Numbered from the stretch's first letter, positions 1-9,608 are shown. The stretch: 64,000 nt of DNA from Thermohalobaculum sp038534135 (GCA_038534135.1 JBCAXJ010000003.1:1-64000); one strand, 5' to 3'. Notes: generated by a model not told the origin, from the letters alone. Made by a program: numbers and translations.

Positions 1-190
1 GACCCTTTCGCGCTATGTCTTAGCGTCGATTTCTGTCCCTTTTGCCGGTCACATTACCATCTGGATCGGGGCTGACAACGGCGTTCTGGAATGTCTTGCT
101 ATCACGGCCGTCAGCGGTCCGCATCGCGCTTGCTGCGCCGGTGTCCGGCGTCTAGAAGCACGCGAACAGTGTTTCTTCGGAGCCTTCGAG
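1..190. other. Left-edge non-coding stretch
   Basis: No reading frame here looks like a gene. It is probably the leader of nadE, or the tail of a gene lying outside the window. A GGAG sequence about nine bases before the nadE ATG is the only site I would name. Confidence 0.4.
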
Positions 191-1882
191 ATGTCACAGC
201 GTGACCGATTGCGCATCAGCCTGGTGCAGGCGAACCCGATTGCCGGGGATATCGCCGGAAACCTTGTGCAGGCGCAGGCGGCTCTGTCGGCAGGCGAGGC
301 TGCGGGAGCGGACCTTGTCGTGCTGCCCGAGATGTTCTTGTCGGGCTATCAGTTGCTGGATCTGTCGGTGCGCCCGGCGTTCCTGCGCGATGTTCAGGCG
401 GCGATCGACATTCTGGCGGCGGGTATGAAGCCAGGCGGTGCGGCACTGGCCATCGGTGCGCCAATCCCGGGCTCGACCGCGGAACCTGGTCAGGACCATG
501 CCGGTGCCTACAATGCGGTGATGCTGCTGCAGGACGGGGCGGTGCGGACGACGTTCCGCAAGCACCACCGGCCGAACTATGGCGTGTTCGACGAGAAGCG
601 CCTTTATCTGGAAGGTCCGGCCCCCGGCCCGATCGAGATCAACGGTTGCCGGGTCGGCATTCCGATCTGCGAGGACATGTGGTTTCCGGATGTGGCAGAG
701 ACGCTTGAGGAAGCCGGGGCCGAGATTCTGATCGTTCCGAACGGCTCGCCCTATCAGCGTGGCAAACACGATATCCGGATGGGTCACATGGTGGCGCGGG
801 TTGTCGAGACGGGCCTGCCATTGGTCTATCTGAACCTGATCGGCGGGCAGGATGATCAGATCTTCGACGGCGGGTCTTTCGCCTTGAACCCGGGCGGGCG
901 GTTGGCGGTTCAGATGCCGTTCTTCGACGAACACACACGCGTCATTGACGTGGTGCGCACGGATGACGGCTGGCGCATCGAACCATCCGAGCTGGCGCCG
1001 GTCCCAGAGCCCTGGGCGTTGGATTACCGCGCGATGGTCGAGGCGACGCGCGATTATGTGGTCAAATCGGGCTTCTCCAAGGTGCTGCTGGGCCTCTCCG
1101 GCGGGATCGATTCCGCGCTGGTGGCGGCAGTCGCCGCGGATGCCCTGGGACCGGAGAACGTGCGATGCGTGCGTCTGCCGTCGAAGTATTCCTCGGACGG
1201 TTCGCTGACCGATGCGGACGATCTGGCGCAGCGGATCGGGGTGACTTGCCAGACCCTGCCGATCGCCGATGGGGTGTCCGCAGTCGAGGCTTCGTTGGCG
1301 CCGTTCTTTGAGGGGCTTGAGCCCGATGTGACAGAGGAGAACCTGCAGTCCCGCCTGCGCGGGCTCTTCCTGATGGCGATGTCGAACAAGTTCGGCGAGT
1401 TGCTGCTGACGACGGGCAACAAATCCGAGATTGCGGTTGGGTATTCGACGATCTATGGCGATGCCTGCGGCGCGTACAACCCGATCAAGGATCTCTACAA
1501 GACGCGGGTTTTCGAGTGCTGCCGCTGGCGCAACACCGAGCACCACCCCTGGATGCGGGGCCCGGCGGGGGAGGTGATCCCGCCAAACATCATTCAGAAA
1601 CCGCCCTCGGCCGAGCTGCGCCCCGATCAGAAGGACGAGGACTCGCTGCCGCCCTATGATGTGCTGGACGCGATCCTGCGGATGCTGGTCGAGGAGCAGC
1701 TTTCGACCGAGGAAATCATCGCCGCGGGCTACGAGCGCGAGACGGTGATGAAGGTACAGCACCTGCTCTACATCTCGGAATACAAACGGTTCCAGTCAGC
1801 GCCGGGTGTCAAGCTGACCGATCGGGCGTTCTGGCTGGATCGGCGCTATCCGATTGTCAACAAGTGGCGGGATCATTCTTGA
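191..1882 (+). CDS. nadE: Glutamine-dependent NAD+ synthetase
   Basis: This enzyme amidates deamido-NAD to NAD+ using ATP and ammonia released from glutamine, the last step of NAD synthesis. The N-terminal half is a nitrilase-type glutaminase with a Glu in LPEMFLSGY, a Lys in FRKHHRPNYG, and a Cys in GIPICEDMW as the expected Glu-Lys-Cys triad. The C-terminal half is the synthetase, with the ATP P-loop SGGIDSAL and the downstream TGNKSE motif. At 563 residues it matches the two-domain bacterial form. The ATG at 191 follows a GGAG element. Its end overlaps the next ORF by 19 bases, so the two are probably co-transcribed. Confidence 0.96.
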   Translation: MSQRDRLRISLVQANPIAGDIAGNLVQAQAALSAGEAAGADLVVLPEMFLSGYQLLDLSVRPAFLRDVQAAIDILAAGMKPGGAALAIGAPIPGSTAEPGQDHAGAYNAVMLLQDGAVRTTFRKHHRPNYGVFDEKRLYLEGPAPGPIEINGCRVGIPICEDMWFPDVAETLEEAGAEILIVPNGSPYQRGKHDIRMGHMVARVVETGLPLVYLNLIGGQDDQIFDGGSFALNPGGRLAVQMPFFDEHTRVIDVVRTDDGWRIEPSELAPVPEPWALDYRAMVEATRDYVVKSGFSKVLLGLSGGIDSALVAAVAADALGPENVRCVRLPSKYSSDGSLTDADDLAQRIGVTCQTLPIADGVSAVEASLAPFFEGLEPDVTEENLQSRLRGLFLMAMSNKFGELLLTTGNKSEIAVGYSTIYGDACGAYNPIKDLYKTRVFECCRWRNTEHHPWMRGPAGEVIPPNIIQKPPSAELRPDQKDEDSLPPYDVLDAILRMLVEEQLSTEEIIAAGYERETVMKVQHLLYISEYKRFQSAPGVKLTDRAFWLDRRYPIVNKWRDHS

Positions 1883-2490
1883 CCCGCGTGCCGCAGACGA
1901 AATCGCGGCTGGAGGCGCTCCGCGCTCGCAAGAAGGCACCGGAGGTGGTCGAATTTCAGGCCGCGCCTGGCACACGTTTGTTGGCAGCGAGCATGTGCGG
2001 GCTGCTCTGCGTGATGTTCCTGTTTCACCAAACCCAGGTTGAGGGGGCAAACCCGCTGATCCGTCTGTTCGCGGCGGTCAGCGCCGCGCTGTTCGGTGCG
2101 CTGGCGTGGTACTTCTGGAAACGGGGATCGCGGAGGGGCCCGGTGCTGAGCCTCTCGAAACAGGGGGTTGGCATCGCGCTCGGTTGGTCGGGCTGGGTTG
2201 ATCTTGGCTGGGATCAGGTCGAGGCATTCCGGTATTGGGAGCCGACGGGGTTGGCATTCCTGGTCAAGCGGCGGCAATCGCGCTGGGTCGGGATTGTTCT
2301 GAAGGATCGTGGGTTCATCGACGCTTTGCCGCTGGATCAGCGCTTTGAGGCTTGGTTGAACCGGACTGGGAATCGCCCGTCCTTGACGGTGTTGCATCCG
2401 TTTGTCGATGCACCGATTCTCGATGTTTTGCAGGCGTTCAAGGACTATGCGCCGAAGGAACTGGACGACTATGAGTGGATGAAGCGCTGA
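1864..2490 (+). CDS. Hypothetical membrane protein downstream of nadE
   Basis: I do not recognise a named family for this 208-residue protein. It has a basic N-terminus and two hydrophobic stretches at roughly residues 40-57 and 67-86 (LIRLFAAVSAALFGALAWYF), then a soluble domain of about 120 residues rich in Trp. This layout resembles small bacterial PH-like or photosystem-assembly-type membrane proteins, but that is only an impression. The start chosen is a GTG inside the end of nadE; the 19-base overlap suggests translational coupling. A TTG a few codons later is a possible alternative start. Confidence 0.6.
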   Translation: MAGSFLTRVPQTKSRLEALRARKKAPEVVEFQAAPGTRLLAASMCGLLCVMFLFHQTQVEGANPLIRLFAAVSAALFGALAWYFWKRGSRRGPVLSLSKQGVGIALGWSGWVDLGWDQVEAFRYWEPTGLAFLVKRRQSRWVGIVLKDRGFIDALPLDQRFEAWLNRTGNRPSLTVLHPFVDAPILDVLQAFKDYAPKELDDYEWMKR

Positions 2491-2611
2491 GCGCTTCGCA
2501 CGCGCAAGTCAGCGTTTGCTGCACCGCTGCCAAGTCCTGGTGTAGACTGTGCCGCGCGCGCGTGGCTGCCCGTCTGAAGATCATGTATGGGCGAGCTTTT
2601 CGCGCGGTCTC

Positions 2612-2708
2612 CTGCGCCCTGCGGGCGCATGAGCCCTTCCGACCGGGCCCGCCACCACCCCCGCCGCCGCCGAAAATCGCTGCGCGATTTCCGCCGATGG
2701 CGGGGGTG
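2612..2708. other. Structured gltX leader: nested GC hairpins
   Basis: The 278-base gap before gltX holds strong potential secondary structure. There is a perfect 7-bp hairpin TGCGCCC/GGGCGCA at 2613-2629. A 10-bp GC stem (CACCCCCGCC at 2656-2665 with GGCGGGGGTG at 2699-2708) encloses a second perfect hairpin, AAATCGC-TGC-GCGATTT, at 2674-2690. No run of T follows, so a simple intrinsic terminator is unlikely. It may be a regulatory leader or a small RNA; no known RNA family is claimed. Confidence 0.35.
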
Positions 2709-2768
2709 CGGGTGGTAATCGGGCGATCGGGCAGGTAAGCAGCGCGCAAACTTGCGCGAGGCCTTCAC

Positions 2769-4112
2769 ATGTCTGTCACGACCCGTTTTGCTCCGTCACC
2801 GACCGGATACCTGCATGTCGGGAATCTGCGCACGGCAGTGATGAACTGGATGGTGTCGCGCAAGGCGGGCGGGACGTTTATTCTGCGCATCGACGATACG
2901 GATCAGGAGCGCTCCCGCGATGAGTATGCCGACCAGATCCGCCGAGATCTGGAGTGGCTCGGCCTGACCTGGGACCGCGAGGAAAAGCAGTCCGCGCGGT
3001 TCGACCGGTACACCGCCGCGGCGGATCGGTTGCGCGCGGATGAGCGGCTCTATGCCTGCTATGAGACTCCGGTCGAGCTGGATCTGAAACGCAAGGCCCA
3101 GCTCGCGTCGGGGCGTCCACCGGTTTATGACCGCGCAGCGCTGACGCTGTCGGACGAGGAGCGTGCGCGCCTGACAGCGGAGCGGGATCCGCACTGGCGT
3201 TTCCTGTTGGACCGCGAGGAGATCCGGTTCGACGATCTGATCCGCGGTGCTCAGAAGGTCGATGCGTCCTCGTTGTCCGATCCGGTGCTGTTCCGGGCCG
3301 ATGGGCAGTTGCTCTATACACTCGCGTCCGTTGTTGATGATGCGGAGATGGGGGTCACGCACGTTGTCCGTGGCGCCGATCATGTCACCAATACGGGTGC
3401 GCAGATCCAGATCTTTCGCGCGCTGGGCGCGGAAGCCCCTGCCTTTGCGCATCATTCCTTGCTGACGGGCGCGGATGGCGAGGCGCTGTCGAAACGGCTC
3501 GGCACGCTGGCCTTGAAGGATCTGCGCGAGGCCGGGGTCGAACCGCTGGCTCTGGTCAGCTTCATGGCACGGCTTGGAGCGTCGCTGCCTGTCGAGGTGA
3601 TCACGGATCTGGATGCTGCTGTCGATGCGTTCGATCTGGGTCAGTTTGGGCTGGCGCCGACGAAGTTCTCCTCCGATGAGTTGTCGATCCACTCTGCCAA
3701 AACCTTGCGCGCTTTGCCGTATGAGGCGGTGGCCGATCGACTGGAAGACCTGGGGCTGGAAGACTTGGGATTGACCGGTGCGGAGGATTTTTGGGCGGTG
3801 ATTGGCCCGAACCTGGACCGGCTGGATCAGGCGCCGGACTGGCAGCGCATCCTGACGGAGGGGGCCGAGCCCGTGATCGCGCCTGAAGACCGGGAGTTTG
3901 TCGAGACAGCCCTGGGCCTGATGCCGGACAAGCCCTGGGACGCCGAGACTTGGTCCGTTTGGACGAAGGCCGTGAAGACCGCGACCGGGCGCAAGGGCAG
4001 GGGCTTGTTCATGCCGTTGCGCCGTCTGTTGACGGGGATGGATCATGGCCCGGACATGGCGGCTTTGATGCCCATGCTGAAGGGCGGGATCCGGATGCCA
4101 AAGGATGCCTGA
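2769..4112 (+). CDS. gltX: Glutamyl-tRNA synthetase
   Basis: This class I aminoacyl-tRNA synthetase charges tRNA-Glu (some alphaproteobacterial paralogues act mainly on tRNA-Gln). The Rossmann fold opens with APSPTGYLHVGN, where HVGN stands in for the HIGH signature. The second ATP-binding signature appears as ALSKRLGT (KMSKS-type) near residue 240. At 447 residues it has the usual length of the bacterial enzyme. Alphaproteobacteria often carry two gltX genes, and I cannot tell from this window which paralogue this is. The ATG follows GCGAGG at a plausible distance. Confidence 0.93.
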   Translation: MSVTTRFAPSPTGYLHVGNLRTAVMNWMVSRKAGGTFILRIDDTDQERSRDEYADQIRRDLEWLGLTWDREEKQSARFDRYTAAADRLRADERLYACYETPVELDLKRKAQLASGRPPVYDRAALTLSDEERARLTAERDPHWRFLLDREEIRFDDLIRGAQKVDASSLSDPVLFRADGQLLYTLASVVDDAEMGVTHVVRGADHVTNTGAQIQIFRALGAEAPAFAHHSLLTGADGEALSKRLGTLALKDLREAGVEPLALVSFMARLGASLPVEVITDLDAAVDAFDLGQFGLAPTKFSSDELSIHSAKTLRALPYEAVADRLEDLGLEDLGLTGAEDFWAVIGPNLDRLDQAPDWQRILTEGAEPVIAPEDREFVETALGLMPDKPWDAETWSVWTKAVKTATGRKGRGLFMPLRRLLTGMDHGPDMAALMPMLKGGIRMPKDA

Positions 4113-4163
4113 GCATTCGATGCGGCAACCGGCGCCGCGAGGCGGCATCCGGCGTGGGCTGAT

Positions 4164-7100
4164 TTATCGGACCGAACCGAGAGCTATGGGTTTCACGTCC
4201 TGGTTCTGAGCATCGGCGGTGTCGGCTGCTTCGACCCGGCCTGTCTCGGCCAAGGCGGCAAGATCGGATCGAGCACGCGCCTCGAACAGCTTTGCGTCCT
4301 GGCGCGTGGCGATCTCAAGCGCTGTCGTCAGACATCTCATGGGCGCGTCGCTGTTGTCGCCGGACGCGAGCAAGAGCGCGCCCTTTACACGATACAACTC
4401 GGCTTCGAAGTTCCGTTCGTCGTAGGTCTCGGCGAGCCGCAAGCCCTCCTCAATCTGGAGCAGGCCTTTTTCGTAGTCCTTCATCTGAAGGCATCCCTCG
4501 GCGCGTTCGACGCAGACGAAGACCTGGTTCGCGCGCGCGGCCGTTTCCTTGAACCTGGGCCATGCCTCGTTCAGCAGGTCATACCCTTCCCGGACTCGGT
4601 CGGGATCCTGATAGAGTGCCACCCCGACGAACGAGCGTGCGCCGTGCACATAGAACGGCATGCGCTGTTCGAGCGCATAAGCCTCCAACGCGCGCGCGTT
4701 CGAGAGCGCATCCGGATGGCGCAGGACCTGGTAGAGATTGCAGGTCATCAGCATCGCATTGCCGATCGACATGGGGCTGCCGGACCTGCGCGCGGTGGCG
4801 ATTGCCTGGCGCGCGAGCCGCAAGGCATCGGCTTCATTCCCCATGAACGCCTCGACGAGCGCGAGCGAGACCATCGACTGGTCCGTCCCCGGTGCGCCGT
4901 GATCGCCCGCTGGCATCTCGCCGTCCGACAGGCCGAGCCCACGACGCAGATGGAATCGCGCCTCGGCGAACCGGCCCTGCCATGTTCGCGCAACGCCGAT
5001 CATGTGATCCGCGAGCGAGGCACCGCGCTTTGCATCGGCCGCGGGATGTCCTTCGGCAATCAGCTGATGGATGTGAGCGCCGTAGCTTGCAGCCATGTCG
5101 AAATTGGCGTGCGCCTGCTGGGCCGCAAAAAGACCCTGCGCCGAACGCAGGAAAATGCGCCGGTCACCGGCGGCTTCCGCGAGTTCGAAGGACTGCGTGA
5201 AAGCGTCCAGCGCCTCGGCGCTGCCAAAGCCGTCCTTGGCACTTTTCGCGAGGGCCAGCAGGAACTGCAGATGCATGCGCAACGTCGACCGCTCTGGCTC
5301 GGCGACCTTCGTGAGGTGCCCAAGACCGTTTCGCGCATGGTCGGCGGTTTCCTTGGCGGCGAAACGCGCATTCGCTTTACGCCCCGCTTCGATGAACATC
5401 TCGGCCGCGCGTCCATCGAACCCTGCGCCGCTGAATTGGCGCGCCAGCAGTTCAGGCGCCAGGTCAACCAGATCGTCCCGATTGTTCTCGAGATAGTGCG
5501 CGATGCGGCGGTGAAGCTCTTCCCGCTGTCCCGAGAGCATGCTTCGGTAGCCCGCATCCTGCAGCATGACATGGCTCATGCGGTATGGCAGATCGCTGTC
5601 GGAATGCGCCTCGACGATCAGGCCCCGTCCGATCAGGCGTTCAATCGCGCCGCTGGCCTCATCTGCTTTCAACCCCGCTGCGGCGGCGAGCAGGTCCCGA
5701 TCAAACGGACGCCCGATGGCCGTGGCGGCAAGGGCAACGTGCCGGTCGGACCCGGTGTCATCCAATTGTTCGAACAGCAGGCCGAAGACTTGTTGCGGGA
5801 TGTCCGCGCTATCGCCGAAGACCGGCAGAGGGCGGCCAGTTTTGACCAGATCCTTGACGAGCGACGTGTAGTGTTCGACGAACAGCGGCAGTCCGGCCGA
5901 GACGTCCGAGATGTGCTCGACCGTGTCCTGATCGAACGTATCGGCGCCCGGTAGGCGACGCACCAGTTCCTGCGTGACGGTGCTGGGCAGCGGGTCGAGT
6001 TCCAGATGCGTGACGTGCTTATCCCGCCACGGCTCGACGCCCGCGCCCGAGCGATAGCTGAGAACCAGCATCAACGGCAGGTCGGCCAGGACCGGAATCA
6101 CCTCGTCCAGCAGTCGCCGCGAACTTGAATCGATCCAGTGGATGTCTTCGAAGTGCAGCAGCATCGGACTGCCGGAGCAGAGCGCGCGCATCGTTGAGAG
6201 ATAGATCTCGACAACCTTCGCATGGAAGACGTCCGGAACCAGACTGCTCAGGAGCCGTTCGCCGTCCTTGGTCGATACGATCATCGCTGAGAGGATGGCG
6301 AACTGGCTGCTGTCAAGGATGTGCCCAAAGCGCTCGGACAGTTTTTCAATCCGCGTATCCGGGCCGTCCGATGCCCGAATTCCGCACCACAATTCGGACT
6401 GCGTGATGAACGGGAAGAAGGGGGTCGTAGCACTGTGCCTCAGGCACCGATAGATGACGAGGCTGTGCTTACCGAGCGCCTGGTGATTGCGTTGCGCGCT
6501 CATCAGATGCGATTTCCCGATGCCGGGTTTGCCTTCGATCAGAACGATCTGACCGGGGGTCTCGCGTGCCAGCCTCCACCGGTCCATCAGCAGGTCGAGT
6601 TCCGATTTGCGTCCGACCAGATCCCTCTGGGTGCCCTTGTCGGCTGCAATCTGGCGCGCGGTGCGAGAGATTTCACGCACGACACGGTATGCATCCACGG
6701 GCTCGTCGAAGTTTTTCAGTTCCAGCCCGCGTAGATCGTCGAGTTCGAAGACCGGGCGAACGTACTTCGCCGTATCCTCGCAAATGATCGTCTGGCCCGG
6801 CTCTGCTTCGTCCTGCAGGCGGGATGCGAGGATCGGGCCGGCGCCAAAGTATTCGTCCGATTGCAGCGCGACGCGGTCGCGTTCATCGCCGACCAGGATC
6901 ATGTCCGTCGCAATCCCGATGCTTGCTTGATAGGTGCGGCCTTCTGCGGTGCTGAGGTCTTCAAGCGCTGCGTGAACCGCCTGGCTCGCCCGGACGGCGC
7001 GTTCCGGGTCGTCCTCATGCGCCTTCGGATGTCCGAACCCGATCAGCAACGCGTCGCCGAAAGCGCGTTCCGTGGTGCCACCGAAGGCTTCGACAACCGC

Positions 7101-7292
7101 GACGACTTGGTTGCGGAACTGTTTGATGATGCGGCGGCTTTCCTCGCGCTCGAGTTGGCGTGAGATCCGTGTTGAACCGACCAAGTCAATGAACACGACC
7201 GTGATCGGTCGGAACTGGCCCGAATCATCTGCCGGTGCCCAACCGGGCGGTGGCGTCCCGTTTGTATCTGATTCCGCGCGGGTCGAAGTCAC
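4164..7292 (-). CDS. Class III nucleotidyl cyclase-like / AAA ATPase / TPR regulator
   Basis: This is a three-part signalling protein. An N-terminal class III cyclase homology domain contains FIDLVGST and FGDALLIGFG, each with a metal-binding Asp. A central STAND/AAA ATPase has Walker A GKPGIGKS and a Walker B-like LLHFEDIHW. A long alpha-helical TPR-like C-terminus follows. I placed the start at a GTG (7290-7292) because AGGGGG precedes it at normal spacing; the open frame runs further upstream but lacks such a site. This gives 1042 residues. The cyclase segment reads GPILASRLQ where active relatives have ..PNLAARLQ, so the transition-state Asn appears to be Ile. Cyclase activity is therefore doubtful, and the domain may act as a sensor. 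Confidence 0.82.
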   Translation of the reverse strand: MTSTRAESDTNGTPPPGWAPADDSGQFRPITVVFIDLVGSTRISRQLEREESRRIIKQFRNQVVAVVEAFGGTTERAFGDALLIGFGHPKAHEDDPERAVRASQAVHAALEDLSTAEGRTYQASIGIATDMILVGDERDRVALQSDEYFGAGPILASRLQDEAEPGQTIICEDTAKYVRPVFELDDLRGLELKNFDEPVDAYRVVREISRTARQIAADKGTQRDLVGRKSELDLLMDRWRLARETPGQIVLIEGKPGIGKSHLMSAQRNHQALGKHSLVIYRCLRHSATTPFFPFITQSELWCGIRASDGPDTRIEKLSERFGHILDSSQFAILSAMIVSTKDGERLLSSLVPDVFHAKVVEIYLSTMRALCSGSPMLLHFEDIHWIDSSSRRLLDEVIPVLADLPLMLVLSYRSGAGVEPWRDKHVTHLELDPLPSTVTQELVRRLPGADTFDQDTVEHISDVSAGLPLFVEHYTSLVKDLVKTGRPLPVFGDSADIPQQVFGLLFEQLDDTGSDRHVALAATAIGRPFDRDLLAAAAGLKADEASGAIERLIGRGLIVEAHSDSDLPYRMSHVMLQDAGYRSMLSGQREELHRRIAHYLENNRDDLVDLAPELLARQFSGAGFDGRAAEMFIEAGRKANARFAAKETADHARNGLGHLTKVAEPERSTLRMHLQFLLALAKSAKDGFGSAEALDAFTQSFELAEAAGDRRIFLRSAQGLFAAQQAHANFDMAASYGAHIHQLIAEGHPAADAKRGASLADHMIGVARTWQGRFAEARFHLRRGLGLSDGEMPAGDHGAPGTDQSMVSLALVEAFMGNEADALRLARQAIATARRSGSPMSIGNAMLMTCNLYQVLRHPDALSNARALEAYALEQRMPFYVHGARSFVGVALYQDPDRVREGYDLLNEAWPRFKETAARANQVFVCVERAEGCLQMKDYEKGLLQIEEGLRLAETYDERNFEAELYRVKGALLLASGDNSDAPMRCLTTALEIATRQDAKLFEARARSDLAALAETGRVEAADTADAQNQDVKPIALGSVR

Positions 7293-7504
7293 CGTGTCCC
7301 CCCTCGCCTTACGTCCAACTGGTTTAGAAGTTTGGTCGCCGGATCGGAAGGGCCTTTGCAGCGCGTTAACCGTACAAATCACATGAAATCGAGTGTTTTG
7401 GAGCGGTCCGGGGCAAAAAAGATGCGACTGCGCCAATGAACGCGGGAGCGATTGCGATTTTGAAGTCTTTTTCCAAGGTACGAAAAAATGGTACGGTCTT
7501 GTGG

Positions 7505-7544
7505 TTGAAATGTCTGTTTCGGTTCGTAGGGGAGTTGAAATGTC
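7505..7544 (+). repeat. Direct repeat TTGAAATGTC spanning the SRPBCC gene start
   Basis: TTGAAATGTC occurs at 7505-7514 and again at 7535-7544. The period is 30 bases, close to three helical turns. The second copy contains the proposed ATG at 7540. It could be an operator or a duplicated start region. Confidence 0.35.
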
Positions 7545-8013
7545 GATTTGTTGCGTCTCGCGCGCGCGGAGGATCCACGCAGCGGCGTCCGAAGTCTGGC
7601 AGCGGATCTGTGCGCCATGTTCGATTCTGGAATGGAATCCACGGATTGCCGAGTGTCATAGCCACACGAACGCTGCGAGACAGGTTATGCGCGACTATGT
7701 GTTGGCGCCGGGCGGCGATGGCGCACCGACCATGGTCGAGACCGAGCTTTCGCGGTCGGACGCGATCATGACGATCACCTACACGGTCGATATCTACGGA
7801 TTGCCGATCTCGGATTACGTCGCGCAAATATCGGTGACGCCCGCGGGCGATGCCGACTGCGAAGTGGAGTTGAGATCCCGGTTCGTCGACTTGGGAGTGC
7901 CGGGGGTTGATGCCTCGGATCTGGTGGCGATGTTCTACGAGGCCGGTTTGCAGGGGCTGTCCGACTTGATGGATCCGCCGGATGATGCCGCTGAGGGGAC
8001 CGCCGCGCGCTAG
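7540..8013 (+). CDS. SRPBCC/START-like lipid-binding fold protein
   Basis: This 157-residue protein looks like the polyketide-cyclase/START superfamily. It opens with a strand and an AAASEVWQRICAPCSILEWNP segment typical of the first strand-helix pair, followed by alternating beta strands and a C-terminal helix ending LQGLSDLMD. Such proteins bind hydrophobic ligands in a helix-grip pocket. The ATG at 7540 is chosen because TAGGGGA precedes it at about six bases; the open frame upstream is longer but has no such site. It is convergent with the GMC oxidoreductase gene, and their stops overlap by four bases. Confidence 0.6.
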   Translation: MSICCVSRARRIHAAASEVWQRICAPCSILEWNPRIAECHSHTNAARQVMRDYVLAPGGDGAPTMVETELSRSDAIMTITYTVDIYGLPISDYVAQISVTPAGDADCEVELRSRFVDLGVPGVDASDLVAMFYEAGLQGLSDLMDPPDDAAEGTAAR

Positions 8014-9608
8014 GCGAACTCGTTGGCAAAGCGTTCGGCGATCGCGATCACCGTCGCGTTCGGGTTCCCGCAGGTGATGGTGGGAAAGACCGATGCGTCG
8101 CAGACGCTGAGACCCGCGACGCCGTGGACAGACAGGCTCTGGTCGACAACCGCGCCGCTCTCTGGTGACGGCCCCATCGCGCAGGTGCTGGTCGGATGCC
8201 AGAGGCCCCGCGCCGCCTTGTGCAGGAAAGCTTCAAAGACTTCGGACGGGCTGTCCTCCTCCAGCAACAGTCCTCCGCCATCAGACGTGGGGATCTTCAC
8301 GGTCCCGAGGTTCAACCCGGCAAGCGCCTCAGTCTTCGCGAGCCGAAGCGCCAAGCGCATTGCGTTCACCATGATCGGCAAATCATCGCCACCCGTCAGG
8401 TAATCCATCGAAATGACGGGCGGCCGTCTTGCATCGGCCGAGGCTGGTCTGACGCTCCCGCGTGTCACTGGCCGTGCAAGGGAAGGATAGATCCCGAAAT
8501 AGTCCCGGGGCACCCATTTCTGGCCGCGTTCCTTGATCCCTGCGTTCATGAAGAACTGCACTGTCGGCCAGCCGTCGACCGAGTAGAAGTCCTTGTCCGT
8601 GCGCGGCGAGACGTTCGCGAACAAGCCGACCTCGGTCAGGAACTGAAGTCTGGGCGGCGGCTCGGAACTCGCGAACTGAACACCACTGATTACGTGGTCT
8701 TGCAGGTTCTCGCCAACGCCGGGCATATCCCGCCTGACGTCGATCCCCAGACCGTCCAAAACGCCCGCGGGCCCGATCCCCGAAACCATCAAAAGCTTCG
8801 GTGTGTCGAGCGCGCCCGCGCACAGGATCACGCGCTTGCGGACCAGAACCGGCGTCTCGAACCAATGTCCGGGATCGCGGAAAACGACGCCCTTGGCCGA
8901 GAGCGCACCATCCTTCTCGCCCAGCAAGATCCGCATGACGCATCGATTGCTGAGGACCTCGAGCTTTCCGCTCGCCATACCTGCGGGCAAATGGGCGGAC
9001 GCGCTGCTCGAGCGTTTTCCTTTGTGATCAGCGGCAAACTCGTATCGGCCGACCCCGCCTTCCTGACGCTGACCGTTGAAATCCCAATGCGGACCGTCGA
9101 AGCCCAGTTCGATTGCGGCGCGTTCGAACGTGTTCGAGAAGATCGTCCGTTGCGGGCGGCGCAACTGGATCGGGCCGTGCGTGCCGCGCCATCTCGGGTC
9201 GCCGACCTGGCTGGACTCCGACTTCATGTAGTAGGGCAGCACATCACCGTAGGACCACTTGTCATTGCCCAGACGCACCCATTCGTCGAAATCACGCGGA
9301 TTGGCCCGGGTGTGGATCATCACATTCACGGCGCCGCTGCCGCCGACCGTGTTGCCGCGCATCAATTCGGGCCAGCGGTGTTTCGCCGTCGACCGCGGAT
9401 CCATCGGGTAGTTCGTGATGTGATTGTCGTCCCGCCACAGCGCGAAGAGTGCATCCAGGTTGGCACCGGCGATGTTGGCGTCTGTGCCATCGCTGCCCTG
9501 TTCGAGCAGCAGGACAGAGGCGCCCTTCCCGGCCAAGCGGGCCGCGACGACACATCCGGCGGTCCCCGCACCAACAACGATATAGTCGACTGTCTTGGGA
9601 TCAGGCAT
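8010..9608 (-). CDS. GMC-family FAD oxidoreductase (choline dehydrogenase-like)
   Basis: This flavoenzyme oxidises alcohols using FAD. The N-terminal dinucleotide fold is VVGAGTAGCVVAARL, followed by LLLEQG, and the GMC signature region NTVGGSGAVN lies near residue 90. The C-terminal catalytic region holds WHPTSTCAMG with the active-site His, then CGNPNATVIAIAER. At 532 residues it is normal for the family. It is the last gene of the P450/membrane protein/Dyp peroxidase operon, and its start overlaps the Dyp gene end by eight bases. The substrate is unknown; by context it may be an alcohol produced by the upstream P450. Confidence 0.88.
   Translation of the reverse strand: MPDPKTVDYIVVGAGTAGCVVAARLAGKGASVLLLEQGSDGTDANIAGANLDALFALWRDDNHITNYPMDPRSTAKHRWPELMRGNTVGGSGAVNVMIHTRANPRDFDEWVRLGNDKWSYGDVLPYYMKSESSQVGDPRWRGTHGPIQLRRPQRTIFSNTFERAAIELGFDGPHWDFNGQRQEGGVGRYEFAADHKGKRSSSASAHLPAGMASGKLEVLSNRCVMRILLGEKDGALSAKGVVFRDPGHWFETPVLVRKRVILCAGALDTPKLLMVSGIGPAGVLDGLGIDVRRDMPGVGENLQDHVISGVQFASSEPPPRLQFLTEVGLFANVSPRTDKDFYSVDGWPTVQFFMNAGIKERGQKWVPRDYFGIYPSLARPVTRGSVRPASADARRPPVISMDYLTGGDDLPIMVNAMRLALRLAKTEALAGLNLGTVKIPTSDGGGLLLEEDSPSEVFEAFLHKAARGLWHPTSTCAMGPSPESGAVVDQSLSVHGVAGLSVCDASVFPTITCGNPNATVIAIAERFANEFA

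Noticed and set aside
194..1762. Minus-strand open frame opposite nadE
   Set aside because: It is an Arg-rich shadow typical of GC-rich codon bias, and the plus strand encodes a recognisable enzyme.
4644..5954. Plus-strand open frames inside the cyclase-like gene
   Set aside because: The composition is Arg/Gln-rich without family motifs, and the opposite strand carries the whole cyclase/AAA/TPR protein.
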